64,000 nt of DNA, taken from contig JAVVDW010000008.1 of NCBI GenBank assembly GCA_032251335.1, positions 1 through 64,000 of the forward strand, written 5' to 3'. The position numbers were made by a program, and so were the translations under genes. The notes below the pieces were generated by a model, which saw nothing but the letters and a program-made list of their open reading frames with translations, was not told where the DNA came from and did no database searches. Of the stretch, positions 16,197-25,362 are shown piece after piece; position 1 is the stretch's first letter; every line of letters starts with the position of its first letter. Source of the stretch: UM-FILTER-40-17 sp032251335 (GTDB lineage: Bacteria > Bacteroidota > Bacteroidia > Flavobacteriales > Flavobacteriaceae).

Positions 16197-17829
16197 ACTT
16201 CAGCGGACTTTTTCGAGCCTTTGTCAAAGCCTCAAAACCGGCACCCAATTGCAATAGTTTTTGCTCCTCAAATGGCCTACCGATAAAAGTTAGACTGACG
16301 GGTTCGCCCGAGGTTTTATAGCCCATAGGAACAGTCAGACAAGGATATTTGGCAATGGCTGCATAGCCTGCATGGTAGTTATTGATGGAAAGCACTGCAT
16401 CCAAGTTGTTGTCTTTCATTAAGTTTTCAAAATATGCAATACCTGTTTGATGCAGATGTGTCTTTATTTTTTCAAATGACTCGGCAGAGGTTGTGTCTGC
16501 CACGATGCCTTCAAAGAGTTGTTGCCCGTAAGGAATGCGCGTCAAGGTATCTTGCAAATTGAAATTGACTACGTCGGCTACGGATGATACTAAGATATTG
16601 CTTGAAGCTTGACTTTCTAAATAGACCGGCAAGTCGTTTTTCATGTCGATATTCAGCAGGGTGAGAAAGTTCTGCAAAGGGGTCTGCGTCGGATTGAGGA
16701 AAATGATTTCACCACCGGCTGTCTGTATTTTTTCAACGGTTTTTTGATAAACGGTATCGCTGTCGTAAAAATTCTCAAAAACGCCAAAACGCTTACCTGT
16801 CAAGTTTTCAGTTTGGTGGTTTGATAAGCTAAAACGGTCTGCGGAAACGGAAGCTGCGTCGGCCTCGTCTTTGCCAAGCATGGCATCGAGTAGTATGGCG
16901 TTGTCAATTACGCTTTTGGTCATAGGACCGGGTGTGTCGAGCGTGCTGGAGATAGGAACAATCCCACTGCGGCTCAACAAGCCAATGGTGGGTTTGAGCC
17001 CCACTACGGAGTTTTGACTGGAAGGCGACAGTATGGATCCGGATGTTTCAGTGCCTACTGCTGCCACGGCATAGTTGGTTGCGGCAGAAACACCACTACC
17101 TGAACTAGAACCGCCCGATTCGAATATTTTCCTACCGTAAGGGTTCATGGTTTGTCCGCCAACGGCACTGTAACCCACCGGACAACCTCTACAGAGATAG
17201 TAGGCCCATTCGCTCAGGTTGGCTTTGCCTAAAATGATGGCGCCGTTTGCTTTAAGTCTTTGCACGACAAAGGCATCGGATGCCTGATTGCCCATCAAAG
17301 CGATGGCTCCTGCGGTGGTTGCAGTGCCATCCATACCTATGTTGTCTTTGATCAAAATAGGCATGCCAAAAATGGGATGGTTGCCCGCTTTGCGAAGTTT
17401 GTCTTTTTCGATGGCTTCTGCGATGACATTCGGATTTAAAGAAATAACCGCGTTGAGTGCCAAAGCCGAATCACTTTCAAATTTTCTAATTCTATAAATG
17501 TAAAATTTGGTGAGTGTTTCGTAGGATAAGGCTCCTGCTGCAATGGAGGCTTGCAAGCTCGGGATGTCTTTTTCAAGAATAAGCGGCTTCAGTTGGTTGT
17601 AGTCTGCTTCTGTAAAGTTGGCCAAAGCCTCGTCAAACGGACGCCAAATAGCATTGCGATCGGTAACTTTGGAATAGAGTAATTTGTAGCGCATACGCGG
17701 GTTTTGGTGCGACTGCTGCGCTGCCAGTTCGGTAGTCTCATCATAAGGCGTCCAGATATAGGCATCAATTTCCGGTTCGTTTTTACAGGACAATGCCAAG
17801 ATGGCAATGAGAAAGAGAATTTTTTTCAT
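16189..17829 (-). CDS. Amidase-signature lipoprotein
   Basis: A 546-residue amidase-signature enzyme. The leader ends LALSC, with C15 as the likely lipid site, which places it in the cell envelope. The Ser-Ser-Lys triad is visible: K161 in ILIKDNIG, the cis-serine in ESGGSSSGSG (about 241) and the nucleophile serine in GTETSGSI (S265). Such proteins hydrolyse amides; exported versions are often called amidase or GatA-like, but the lipidation and the lack of GatB/C neighbours argue against tRNA amidation. It overlaps a small membrane protein gene downstream. Confidence 0.88.
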   Translation of the reverse strand: MKKILFLIAILALSCKNEPEIDAYIWTPYDETTELAAQQSHQNPRMRYKLLYSKVTDRNAIWRPFDEALANFTEADYNQLKPLILEKDIPSLQASIAAGALSYETLTKFYIYRIRKFESDSALALNAVISLNPNVIAEAIEKDKLRKAGNHPIFGMPILIKDNIGMDGTATTAGAIALMGNQASDAFVVQRLKANGAIILGKANLSEWAYYLCRGCPVGYSAVGGQTMNPYGRKIFESGGSSSGSGVSAATNYAVAAVGTETSGSILSPSSQNSVVGLKPTIGLLSRSGIVPISSTLDTPGPMTKSVIDNAILLDAMLGKDEADAASVSADRFSLSNHQTENLTGKRFGVFENFYDSDTVYQKTVEKIQTAGGEIIFLNPTQTPLQNFLTLLNIDMKNDLPVYLESQASSNILVSSVADVVNFNLQDTLTRIPYGQQLFEGIVADTTSAESFEKIKTHLHQTGIAYFENLMKDNNLDAVLSINNYHAGYAAIAKYPCLTVPMGYKTSGEPVSLTFIGRPFEEQKLLQLGAGFEALTKARKSPLKYD

Positions 17830-18031
17830 ATGTTTATGTGTTTTTTTAAAGTTATGTTTGGATAGCGTTTAGCAAAGGAGTGTATGATTCTAATTAATTA
17901 TATGGGTTGGTTTGATTCACGTTTCATAGTATTGATACGGGTGCAATTTTGAGGTTAAAGATAAGGATTAAATTAAAAAATTGATTTTCATTTATGGATG
18001 TTTGCCCTACATTTACAAAAATCTTTTGTTG

Positions 18032-19036
18032 ATGAACTTTTCACTGATTGTTTGCACGTATATGCGACCGGACTCGTTGCTAAAATTGCTTTGGTCAGTA
18101 GAATTGCAAACCCGCTACCCGAATGAGATTGTCGTAGTGGACGGTTCTAAGGACGAAAAAACCAGGGAAGCCCTTGAAAATAATCCGTTCAAAAACTTAC
18201 AATATTTTAAAGTGTCGGATAAAGACAGGGGTTTGACCAGGCAACGAAATTTCGGAATTTCCAAAGTTGATTCGGGTTGTGATGTGATTTGTTTTTTGGA
18301 TGATGACACTGTTTTGGAAAATGACTATTTCGAGACATTATTGGATACCTATTCTATCTATCCCGATGCGCTTGGCGTGGGAGGTTATATCACCAATGAG
18401 GTGAAATGGATGCCGGAGGATAGCGGTAAATTTTTTGTTGACGAATTTTATTTTGACGGTTGGAAACGTAAGGATGGCAGTCGGTTTATTTTGCGTAAAA
18501 AGCTGGGTTTAGACAGCGATGTGCCACCGGCTTTTCAGCCCAAATTTAGCCACGGCCGCAGTGTGAGTTTTTTGCCGCCTAGTGGTAAAATCTATCCTGT
18601 GGAGCAATTTATGGGTGGTGTTTCCTCATTTAGGAGGCAGGTTTTTGAGAGCTTCTCATTTTCAACCTATTTTGAAGGCTATGGTCTATATGAAGATGCA
18701 GATTTTACCTTACGACTGTCAAAAGTAGGTAAATTGTATGTCAATACAGCCGCTCGCTTGTCTCACCACCACGAAGCTTCGGGACGACCCGACCATTTTT
18801 TGTACGGCAAAATGGTCGTCAGGAATGGGTGGTATGTGTGGCGCGTAAAACATCCAAAACCCGGATTTGAAAATATAATCAAGTGGCATGTTATTACTTT
18901 TTTATTGATGTGGATTCGTTTGTCAAATGTGATTACATCCAAAAACAGAAAAGCGCCTCTGCTAGAGAGTTTCGGACGATTTTTTGGGTGGTTAAGCCTT
19001 TGGGTGCACAAACCTTTATCAAAACACGAGGATTAG
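18032..19036 (+). CDS. Family 2 glycosyltransferase
   Basis: 334 residues from the ATG at 18032. The GT-A fold begins MNFSLIVCTYMRP, with the nucleotide-binding VVDGSKDE stretch and the DXD-like FLDDDT near residue 90. The acceptor-side motif EGYGLYEDADF lies near 215. A longer frame opens at a TTG (17981), but a -7-like TACATTTA at 18008-18015 lies inside that extension, so the ATG is preferred. It is monocistronic and away from the polysaccharide locus; acceptor and sugar are unknown. A hydrophobic segment near the C-terminus may tether it to the membrane. Confidence 0.85.
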   Translation: MNFSLIVCTYMRPDSLLKLLWSVELQTRYPNEIVVVDGSKDEKTREALENNPFKNLQYFKVSDKDRGLTRQRNFGISKVDSGCDVICFLDDDTVLENDYFETLLDTYSIYPDALGVGGYITNEVKWMPEDSGKFFVDEFYFDGWKRKDGSRFILRKKLGLDSDVPPAFQPKFSHGRSVSFLPPSGKIYPVEQFMGGVSSFRRQVFESFSFSTYFEGYGLYEDADFTLRLSKVGKLYVNTAARLSHHHEASGRPDHFLYGKMVVRNGWYVWRVKHPKPGFENIIKWHVITFLLMWIRLSNVITSKNRKAPLLESFGRFFGWLSLWVHKPLSKHED

Positions 19037-19066
19037 TTTTTTATTTGTAATCTACATTCAAGTAAT

Positions 19067-19111
19067 AAAAAAAAACCGCCTCAAATTTTAGTATTGAGAC
19101 GGCTTTTTTTT
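19067..19111. terminator. Bidirectional terminator between convergent genes
   Basis: The stem CCGCCTCAA/TTGAGACGG is flanked by a run of A on the left and T on the right, so it can end both the glycosyltransferase transcript and the metalloprotease transcript. Confidence 0.9.
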
Positions 19112-19130
19112 GGGAAATGAATTTTAGAAA

Positions 19131-21614
19131 TTATTTAGGATCCAAAATCTTTTCGATGCGTTCCAGGGCATCTTGATAGTGGTATCGCGTCATGGTGTCG
19201 CCTCCGGCGCCTCGCAATTGTGTTCTCAAAATGTTGAGTTGCGCACGTACTACAGGTCTGATGTCGGATTGACTTACATCTACCGATGTACGTGAAATAA
19301 ATCTCCTGAAATTTGCCGGTATAGTGGGTTGCTCTTTTGTCATGAGATATTCCATTCGGTCTATGTAGGCGCGTTGTAAGTTTCTTCTATAGGTATCTGT
19401 TGCCCTGCCTGTTGACAGTTCTGTCCAAATGCCATTGCGAAGATCGGTCATCATCTCGATTAGCGAAAAAGCTTGATTTTTGTTGATGGCTTCATTTTCA
19501 ATGATACGTGCCATACGACCAAAGTCGAGTATGTTTTCAAGCGTTCTTACCTGGGTGTTGCGAATTCTTTCGACAGCACCTGCCGATTCAAATTTATTAA
19601 ACAAATCGGGTTCTATAAGCCATTCGGGCGTCTTGAAAAGCTCGTTGTTCAAAAACTTCAAAGCTTCTTTCTGCTTGGCTTTGGCAACATGCGTATATAC
19701 GGCACCTTCCTGGTCGTAGGTTTTGTAGTATTCGTAAACGCCACCCACATTTGCAGTTACATGGCCCATGTAACGGTTGTACTGTCCGAGAACTTGGCCG
19801 TACATGGTTTCTAAATCATCGTAGTTTTTACCTTTTTCGTAAGTCCATTCGGTGAGTTTAGGTACAATTCTTTTGAGATTGGCTATGCCGTATTGACTGG
19901 CTTTCACTGCATCGTCACCCAAATCTTCAGTCTGCGAGCTCGGATCGATGACACCCCCGCTTTGTTGGCGTCCAAATCTGTACATAGGATCATTTTCGTG
20001 AGCCAAAATCCAAGAATCTAGCGTGCTTTTTTCGTCTTCCGCCTTTTTGTCCAAAATGGGTTTGTATCCCCACATGATGGCATATTTGTCATACACACCA
20101 ATATCCGGCATAAGGGCTACACCTTCATCGCCGGGTTGGGCAATGTAGTTGAAACGGGCATAATCCATAATGGAAGGTGCTGTTCCGTATTTCTTGGTGA
20201 AAGAGGCACTTCTGAGCGAATCTACAGGATAGGCAACGCTGCTGCCCATATTGTGGGGCAAGCCAAGCGTGTGGCCTACTTCGTGGGAAGAAACAAATCG
20301 GATGAGGCGTCCCATGACTTCGTCTTTAAACTGAACGCCACGCGCTTCCGGATTGATAGCAGCTGTTTGTACAAAATACCAATTTCGTAGCAATGTCATC
20401 ACATTGTGATACCAATTGATGTCTGATTCCAAAATTTCACCCGAGCGCGGATCGCTCACATGTGGTCCGTTTGCATTGGGGATGGGAGAGGCCAAATAAC
20501 GTACTACAGAGTAGCGGACATCTTCCGGTGACCATTCCGGATCTTCTTCGGGAGTTGGCGGATCTTTGGCGAGAATGGCGTTTTTGAAACCCGCTGCTTC
20601 AAAAGCAACTTGCCAGTCTTCAACGCCTTGTTTGATGTATTTGCGCCATTGTTCGGGTGTTGCGCGATCAATGTAATACACGATTGGTTTTTTGGGTTCA
20701 ACCAATTCACCTCTCTTAAATTTCTCAATGTCTTCGTCTTTCACTTCCAAACGCCAACGATCCAAGTAGCGAACGGTTTTGCTCTCTTGCGCAGGCAGGC
20801 CGTAATCTACTTGTCCGCGTGCAAACCAACCTACGCGTTGGTCAAAATAGCGTCTTTTCATGGGGACTTTGGGAAGCAAAATCATGGAGTTGTTCATCTC
20901 AACTGAAATGGTTCCGGTGCTGCTGTTGGAAGGCGGTTCGCCTGCTACGTATGTTTTAACGTGACGCGCTTCAATGTTTAAAGGATAGCTTCTTAGGTGT
21001 TCTATAAACGATTTGCTGTCGTCAAGGCGGGAAACCTTGTACGATTTTCTGCGGTTATCGGGAAGACCCAATGCTTTTACGTCTTTTTCAAACATTTCGG
21101 TAACTTCGATGACTACCTTGGTGGAATCTTTGCTGAAAGCCTTGATAGGAAAAGTGTAGAGAACGGGTTCGAAATTGGAATTGACAACAGCTTGATGGAT
21201 GGGTAAGGAGTCGGCTGCTACGTTTTCGTGCGATACCACTCTTAGTGTTACCATCCTTTCTTTTTTCTCCCAACGAAGGTTTTGGGTATTGGTTTTGCCA
21301 CCGCCAAAGCCAATGCCATCTGCTGTTTTAGCAATTCTGGAAACCATGAGCATTTCACGGCCAAAAAGGCTATCGGGTATTTCGTAAAAATATTTACCTT
21401 CTATTTCGTGTACATCAAAGAGTCCTTTGTCGGTTTTGGCGTCTTTGGTAATGACTTCCCCATAAGACTTGATGCCATTTTTAGGTTTGGGTTTTGGTGC
21501 GGGAGCAGCCGGAGCATTTTTGTCTGCTTTCTTCTTGCGTTGTGCCTGTGCTTGGGGTGCAACGAGCATTACTGCAAAAAGCAACAGCATGAGCTGAGAT
21601 AGTTTAATCTTCAT
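19131..21614 (-). CDS. Secreted zinc-dependent metalloprotease (DUF5117/DUF5118 type)
   Basis: 827 residues. A signal peptide ends near AQAQ (residue 25) and is followed by a lysine/proline/alanine-rich linker to about 48. The metzincin-type zinc site HEVGHTLGLPH spans 444-454, with both HExxH histidines, the catalytic glutamate and the third histidine present. The flanking domains match the DUF5118-DUF5117-protease architecture common in Bacteroidota. It is probably periplasmic or outer-membrane associated. No type IX sorting domain is seen at the C-terminus, and the substrate is unknown. It is a single gene with terminators on both sides. Confidence 0.9.
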   Translation of the reverse strand: MKIKLSQLMLLLFAVMLVAPQAQAQRKKKADKNAPAAPAPKPKPKNGIKSYGEVITKDAKTDKGLFDVHEIEGKYFYEIPDSLFGREMLMVSRIAKTADGIGFGGGKTNTQNLRWEKKERMVTLRVVSHENVAADSLPIHQAVVNSNFEPVLYTFPIKAFSKDSTKVVIEVTEMFEKDVKALGLPDNRRKSYKVSRLDDSKSFIEHLRSYPLNIEARHVKTYVAGEPPSNSSTGTISVEMNNSMILLPKVPMKRRYFDQRVGWFARGQVDYGLPAQESKTVRYLDRWRLEVKDEDIEKFKRGELVEPKKPIVYYIDRATPEQWRKYIKQGVEDWQVAFEAAGFKNAILAKDPPTPEEDPEWSPEDVRYSVVRYLASPIPNANGPHVSDPRSGEILESDINWYHNVMTLLRNWYFVQTAAINPEARGVQFKDEVMGRLIRFVSSHEVGHTLGLPHNMGSSVAYPVDSLRSASFTKKYGTAPSIMDYARFNYIAQPGDEGVALMPDIGVYDKYAIMWGYKPILDKKAEDEKSTLDSWILAHENDPMYRFGRQQSGGVIDPSSQTEDLGDDAVKASQYGIANLKRIVPKLTEWTYEKGKNYDDLETMYGQVLGQYNRYMGHVTANVGGVYEYYKTYDQEGAVYTHVAKAKQKEALKFLNNELFKTPEWLIEPDLFNKFESAGAVERIRNTQVRTLENILDFGRMARIIENEAINKNQAFSLIEMMTDLRNGIWTELSTGRATDTYRRNLQRAYIDRMEYLMTKEQPTIPANFRRFISRTSVDVSQSDIRPVVRAQLNILRTQLRGAGGDTMTRYHYQDALERIEKILDPK

Positions 21615-21630
21615 CGGTTTTTTTGTTAAG

Positions 21631-21664
21631 TTAAGTGTTTATTTAAGTGTTTATTTAAGTGTTT
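21631..21664. repeat. 12-bp tandem repeat in the metalloprotease leader
   Basis: TTAAGTGTTTAT is repeated 2.8 times without interruption, 17 bp upstream of the metalloprotease ATG. Slippage here would change leader length or promoter spacing. Confidence 0.8.
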
Positions 21665-21764
21665 GTGGTAAAAATATGTATTAAAACAATACAAATTTTA
21701 GGCAGATTGGTTAAATATTTCTTAACAAAAACCTTACATTCAACATGATTTTTACAATATCTAC

Positions 21765-21795
21765 AAAAAAAAAAGCCACCTGAGTAGGCGGCTTT
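21765..21795 (-). terminator. Terminator of the redox operon
   Basis: The stem AGCC-A-CC/GG-C-GGCT, with one mismatch, is followed on the minus strand by about ten T. It lies just past the stop of the last operon gene, a cytochrome c. Confidence 0.8.
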
Positions 21796-21821
21796 CTATT
21801 TAGTGGATGTATTTTAAATGT

Positions 21822-22226
21822 TTACTCACCCAAAGTTCTTATATGATTGATCACTAACCACATGTCTTCTTCGTTGGGTATCTTTTTTCTGAAGTTAGGC
21901 ATGTCATCTCTGCCTTCATAGCTTTTATAAAAAAGGGCTCCGTCAGACTGTTTTTGAAAATCTTCTGAGGAGAAGTCACCCAAATCACCTTTGAGTTCGG
22001 GCGCTTTGGAGCCGTCTCCTAAGCCTTCTTTCCCATGGCATGGGGCACATTGTTTTACGTATAAAGTTTTACCGATGGCTTTATTTTCTTTGTCATCCGG
22101 GTCGGTCGGGTTTGTCATTTTTTCGTATTTGGCCGGAACCACCCAAGGATTTTGATAGTTGTAAGTAAAGGCGAGGGTCACCACACTTACTATGGCTATT
22201 AAAAATAGATTTTTAATTGTTTTCAT
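21822..22226 (-). CDS. Monohaem cytochrome c, membrane-anchored or periplasmic
   Basis: 134 residues with an N-terminal hydrophobic segment (5-22) that is either a signal peptide or an anchor. One haem motif, CAPCH, spans residues 60-64, and a methionine in the DDMPNF loop near residue 113 is a plausible distal ligand. The C-terminal helix ends INHIRTLGE, as in class I cytochromes. It is the last gene of the redox operon and its start overlaps the previous gene by 14 bp. It likely carries electrons to or from the membrane complex in the periplasm. Confidence 0.88.
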   Translation of the reverse strand: MKTIKNLFLIAIVSVVTLAFTYNYQNPWVVPAKYEKMTNPTDPDDKENKAIGKTLYVKQCAPCHGKEGLGDGSKAPELKGDLGDFSSEDFQKQSDGALFYKSYEGRDDMPNFRKKIPNEEDMWLVINHIRTLGE

Positions 22227-23094
22227 TGTTTTTGGATTTAAAAATTAATAAGAGATTTCTGAATGATAATAGTATAACAAACCATATACCAAAGATAAGA
22301 AGATTTGGAAAAATAAGCATAAATACTGGTGTTTTCCCTGCGGGAGACCACAATTCTCTTGAATTGAAAGTAGATTCGTCTGTTGGGGCGATGCCAAAAT
22401 CTGCTGTCACATGTGAAATAACTGTTCCGTAGGTGTCGTGCTCGTCTAAAACGACTTCAAAATCAAGTTGACCGTCTTCGCCCTGTAAGCCTTCAGGAAC
22501 CGCTACGCTAATTTGTCCTTCTTCATCGGTAAAATATGTGTCTTCTCCTATAATAAGTGGTTTAAAAAGCCTTTTCAAACGCACCCGAAGGGGTTCTTCT
22601 GTTAAGGCGTCCCCAGTTTTAGGGTCTATCATTTTGGCTTGAATATGCGGAATGCTATCGATGATTTCTATGGAGGCAGTTAGTCCGAGTGCTGAAACAC
22701 TCATGTCTGAATCTGCACTTCTGAACTTGTCATCGCCTTCAAACTGTACCAGATACGTAAAATCAAAAACAGTATCGGCTACATGTGCTCGCTTGTTTTT
22801 GATGATGAATTTTGCAATTCCATCCTTATTGGTATTTATATTTCCGAGACTGACCAAACTATCTTCAGCCAAAACTTGAAATATTTCCAGGGATATACCA
22901 CTTACGGACTCATATCCGTTCTCGCCTTTGTAGCGCGCCAAGATATTGAGGTAATCTTCTTGGTCAATAACCGAAAAGTGATTGACGCTCAATCGGAGTC
23001 TTTCTTTTTTTTGGGCTTGTGTTTGGCCTATAAAGAGTAGGGCAAGCAGTACACTAAAAAGTGTTTTTATATAAAATGGGCTGGGTGTTTTCAT
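22213..23094 (-). CDS. Anchored periplasmic beta-rich protein of unknown function
   Basis: 293 residues. A signal peptide ends near QTQAQ (27). Two beta-sandwich-like regions follow (about 30-140 and 140-245; the second contains RVRLKRLF and DEEGQISVAVPEG, which resembles Ig-like or surface repeats). A single transmembrane helix near 257-280 ends in a short basic tail. The bulk should face the periplasm, anchored at the C-terminus. I do not recognise the family. It overlaps the NrfD gene upstream by 4 bp and the cytochrome gene downstream by 14 bp, so it is probably an accessory subunit of the same complex. Confidence 0.7.
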   Translation of the reverse strand: MKTPSPFYIKTLFSVLLALLFIGQTQAQKKERLRLSVNHFSVIDQEDYLNILARYKGENGYESVSGISLEIFQVLAEDSLVSLGNINTNKDGIAKFIIKNKRAHVADTVFDFTYLVQFEGDDKFRSADSDMSVSALGLTASIEIIDSIPHIQAKMIDPKTGDALTEEPLRVRLKRLFKPLIIGEDTYFTDEEGQISVAVPEGLQGEDGQLDFEVVLDEHDTYGTVISHVTADFGIAPTDESTFNSRELWSPAGKTPVFMLIFPNLLIFGIWFVILLSFRNLLLIFKSKNNENN

Positions 23095-24404
23095 GATTTT
23101 TCTTCTTTACCATTAGATATAATACCTTTTTCTAAAGCTGTTCTTTCTACAGGAATTACCGGAAGGTATCTGACAAGGAGTGTAATTATTAAACAAGCAC
23201 CGGCCAAGGTGGCAAAGGTGATGAGCCATTCGTGTAAACTAGGCCAGTAGGTTCTCCAGGATTCCGGAACACCTTGGATTGGTAAGAAGGGTTCTAGCAA
23301 AGTGGGTGTTACAATGAGATAGCGTTTCCACCAAGACGTGATGACCACGACCACAGACACCCAAAAAAGGACTTTAGGAGCACGCCCTTTTTTGAAGAGC
23401 AATACAACCACAGGCAACAACAAACCACCGATGGTGACAAACCAAAACATACCTGCGTAGTGACCGAAGTACAATTCGTGCAAGTGTTTGGCTTCGGCCT
23501 CGGGGGTTGTATAATAGGGCAACAAATATTCATTGATGTTGAAATAGGTATAAATCAAAGCGGCCAATACCAGCATTTTGCCCAATCTGTCGAAATGAAA
23601 ATCGGTGATATATTTCTCTAATTTATACACTTTGCGAATGATGTACACCGTAGCAATCAAGCAGCCTGTTCCAACCAAGAATGCACCTGCAATAAAATAT
23701 GGACCAAAATTGGTACTGTCCCAACCAATTCGGTAGGTGGTAGAAAAAAGCCAGGCATCTATGGTTTGTAAAATAAGGGCAACAGGGATGATTAAAACAG
23801 CAACCATTTGTATGGTTTTGTTCTGAATTTTTCGCTGTGCGACGGATCCCGTCCAGTTTAAAGAGAGTTTACCGTACCATTTGCTCAACGTAGGTTTGTC
23901 TTTGTAATATTTTTTTAGAATAGCCAAATCGGGCAGTAATGGCAAGTATAGAATAAGAAAGCTGATAGCGATGTAAGTGGTGATGATGATGACATCCCAA
24001 GTAATGGGTGATTGTAGTCTGGCGTTTATAAACAGGTGATAGAGTCTGTCCGGTCGGCCCATATCTAACACGATGGTAATACCGGCCATAATGATAGCTG
24101 CAAAGGCTATGATTTCTGCTATCCTCACTAGGGGTGTGCGCCAACTGTTATTGGTCAGTCTAAGAATGGCTGCGGTCATAGAACCTACAAAACTGGTGGC
24201 TACAAAAAAGACAAAGTTGGAGATGTAAACCCCCCATAGCGCATAGTCACGCATATTGGTGACTACTTGGCCTTGAACAATTTGATCGATGTAGGCAATC
24301 ACACCTGCTATGATAAGCACTACGAGAAAAATCACCCAAATCACACCTGCTTTTGAAAATTTACGCGGGGCTAATTCTTCTACGAGTTGTTGGTAAGCAC
24401 TCAT
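23091..24404 (-). CDS. NrfD/PsrC-type polytopic membrane subunit
   Basis: 437 residues, almost entirely hydrophobic with about nine or ten helices. The overall pattern, the early charged loop DMGRPDRLYH and the GWDSTNFGPYFIAGAFLVGTG region match the NrfD/PsrC family, which binds quinone in the inner membrane and passes electrons to a partner iron-sulfur protein. That partner gene overlaps it by 4 bp (24401). No catalytic molybdopterin subunit is encoded nearby. Related quinone-linked complexes without one include Hmc, Tmc and Nhc of sulfate reducers. Electron direction cannot be told from sequence. Confidence 0.88.
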   Translation of the reverse strand: MSAYQQLVEELAPRKFSKAGVIWVIFLVVLIIAGVIAYIDQIVQGQVVTNMRDYALWGVYISNFVFFVATSFVGSMTAAILRLTNNSWRTPLVRIAEIIAFAAIIMAGITIVLDMGRPDRLYHLFINARLQSPITWDVIIITTYIAISFLILYLPLLPDLAILKKYYKDKPTLSKWYGKLSLNWTGSVAQRKIQNKTIQMVAVLIIPVALILQTIDAWLFSTTYRIGWDSTNFGPYFIAGAFLVGTGCLIATVYIIRKVYKLEKYITDFHFDRLGKMLVLAALIYTYFNINEYLLPYYTTPEAEAKHLHELYFGHYAGMFWFVTIGGLLLPVVVLLFKKGRAPKVLFWVSVVVVITSWWKRYLIVTPTLLEPFLPIQGVPESWRTYWPSLHEWLITFATLAGACLIITLLVRYLPVIPVERTALEKGIISNGKEEKS

Positions 24405-25345
24405 GATTCTTTAGTTTTTTTAACGGAGTTAAATTCATCATAGAATTCCAAGCCTTGTTCAAACGGTTCCACTCTATTGACGGGAGGCAGGTAATAAACA
24501 CTAGGTTCGGTTCCTAAACTCTCCATCAACCTATAGCCGGCTTTGTTTTTGAGAAGTTCGCTGAGTCTGAAGGTTTCTGCTCCGTTGGTTACGGTATCTT
24601 CATATTTGTCACCAAAGAAGAACACGCCATTAGGACATGCGGTGACGCAGTGTGGCAGTTCGCCTTGGTGAATCATATGTGGGCAAAAATCACATTTGTC
24701 AACCGTCCCTTTTATGCTAGGCATTCCGGCATAATCCGGATTTGGTGGCATACTTTTGATTTCTTCAGGTTGTTCCGGCTCGTTCCAATTGAATACCCGG
24801 ATAGAGTAGGGACAAGCAGCCATACAGAATCTGCATCCAATGCATCGCTCGTTGTCAATCAGCACGATGCCGTCTTTTCTTTTAAATGTGGCATCAACCG
24901 GACAAACTGTTACACAAGGCGGTTTGTCGCAATGCATACAGGTGGTTGGCATCCAATAGGGAGCAGCAGCTTCGCTGTCTTGCATTTTATATACTTTTAA
25001 CCAGGCGTTATCTCCGGTTATGTAATGGTTTTTGTTACAAGATTCCTGGCATTTTAAGGCATTTTTACATCTTGCCAGGTCGATGACCATGACAAACTTT
25101 TTACCGGGAAAACCCTCTCGTACATTGTATCCGTCTTTGGCTTGGCTATGGTCGTGAAGTTCAGATTTGGGCACTTGAACCAAGGTGCCATCGGTAGTCA
25201 TGAGTTCTACGGTGTCTTCACTTTCGGCTGCTGCAGGTTCGGACAGATATTTGGTTAGTGCTATGCCACCCGCTGTGGCTACAAGACCAAACTGTAAGCC
25301 TTTAGAAAGAAATTTTCTTCTTTTGTTGGGATCTTCTTTTTTCAT
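24401..25345 (-). CDS. Four-cluster ferredoxin-type iron-sulfur protein with one missing ligand
   Basis: 314 residues. The N-terminus has a twin-arginine-like RRKFLSKG (9-16) followed by a hydrophobic stretch, so the mature part is probably periplasmic. Cysteine groups: 93/99/103; 136/139/144/148; 168/171/174/178; and 218/221/233/237. The last three are complete. The first fits CxxCxxCxxxC only if residue 96 were Cys, but it is Ala. The arrangement is that of NrfC/PsrB/DmsB electron-transfer subunits. Partner of the NrfD protein (4-bp overlap). Residues 44-62 resemble the 81-residue protein encoded just upstream. Confidence 0.9.
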   Translation of the reverse strand: MKKEDPNKRRKFLSKGLQFGLVATAGGIALTKYLSEPAAAESEDTVELMTTDGTLVQVPKSELHDHSQAKDGYNVREGFPGKKFVMVIDLARCKNALKCQESCNKNHYITGDNAWLKVYKMQDSEAAAPYWMPTTCMHCDKPPCVTVCPVDATFKRKDGIVLIDNERCIGCRFCMAACPYSIRVFNWNEPEQPEEIKSMPPNPDYAGMPSIKGTVDKCDFCPHMIHQGELPHCVTACPNGVFFFGDKYEDTVTNGAETFRLSELLKNKAGYRLMESLGTEPSVYYLPPVNRVEPFEQGLEFYDEFNSVKKTKES

Positions 25346-25362
25346 AATGCTGGTTTTTTGTC

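Noticed and set aside
16189..17829. GatA subunit of the tRNA amidotransferase
   Set aside because: The amidase signature fits, but a lipoprotein leader is present and gatB/gatC are absent, so a cell-envelope amidase is the better call.
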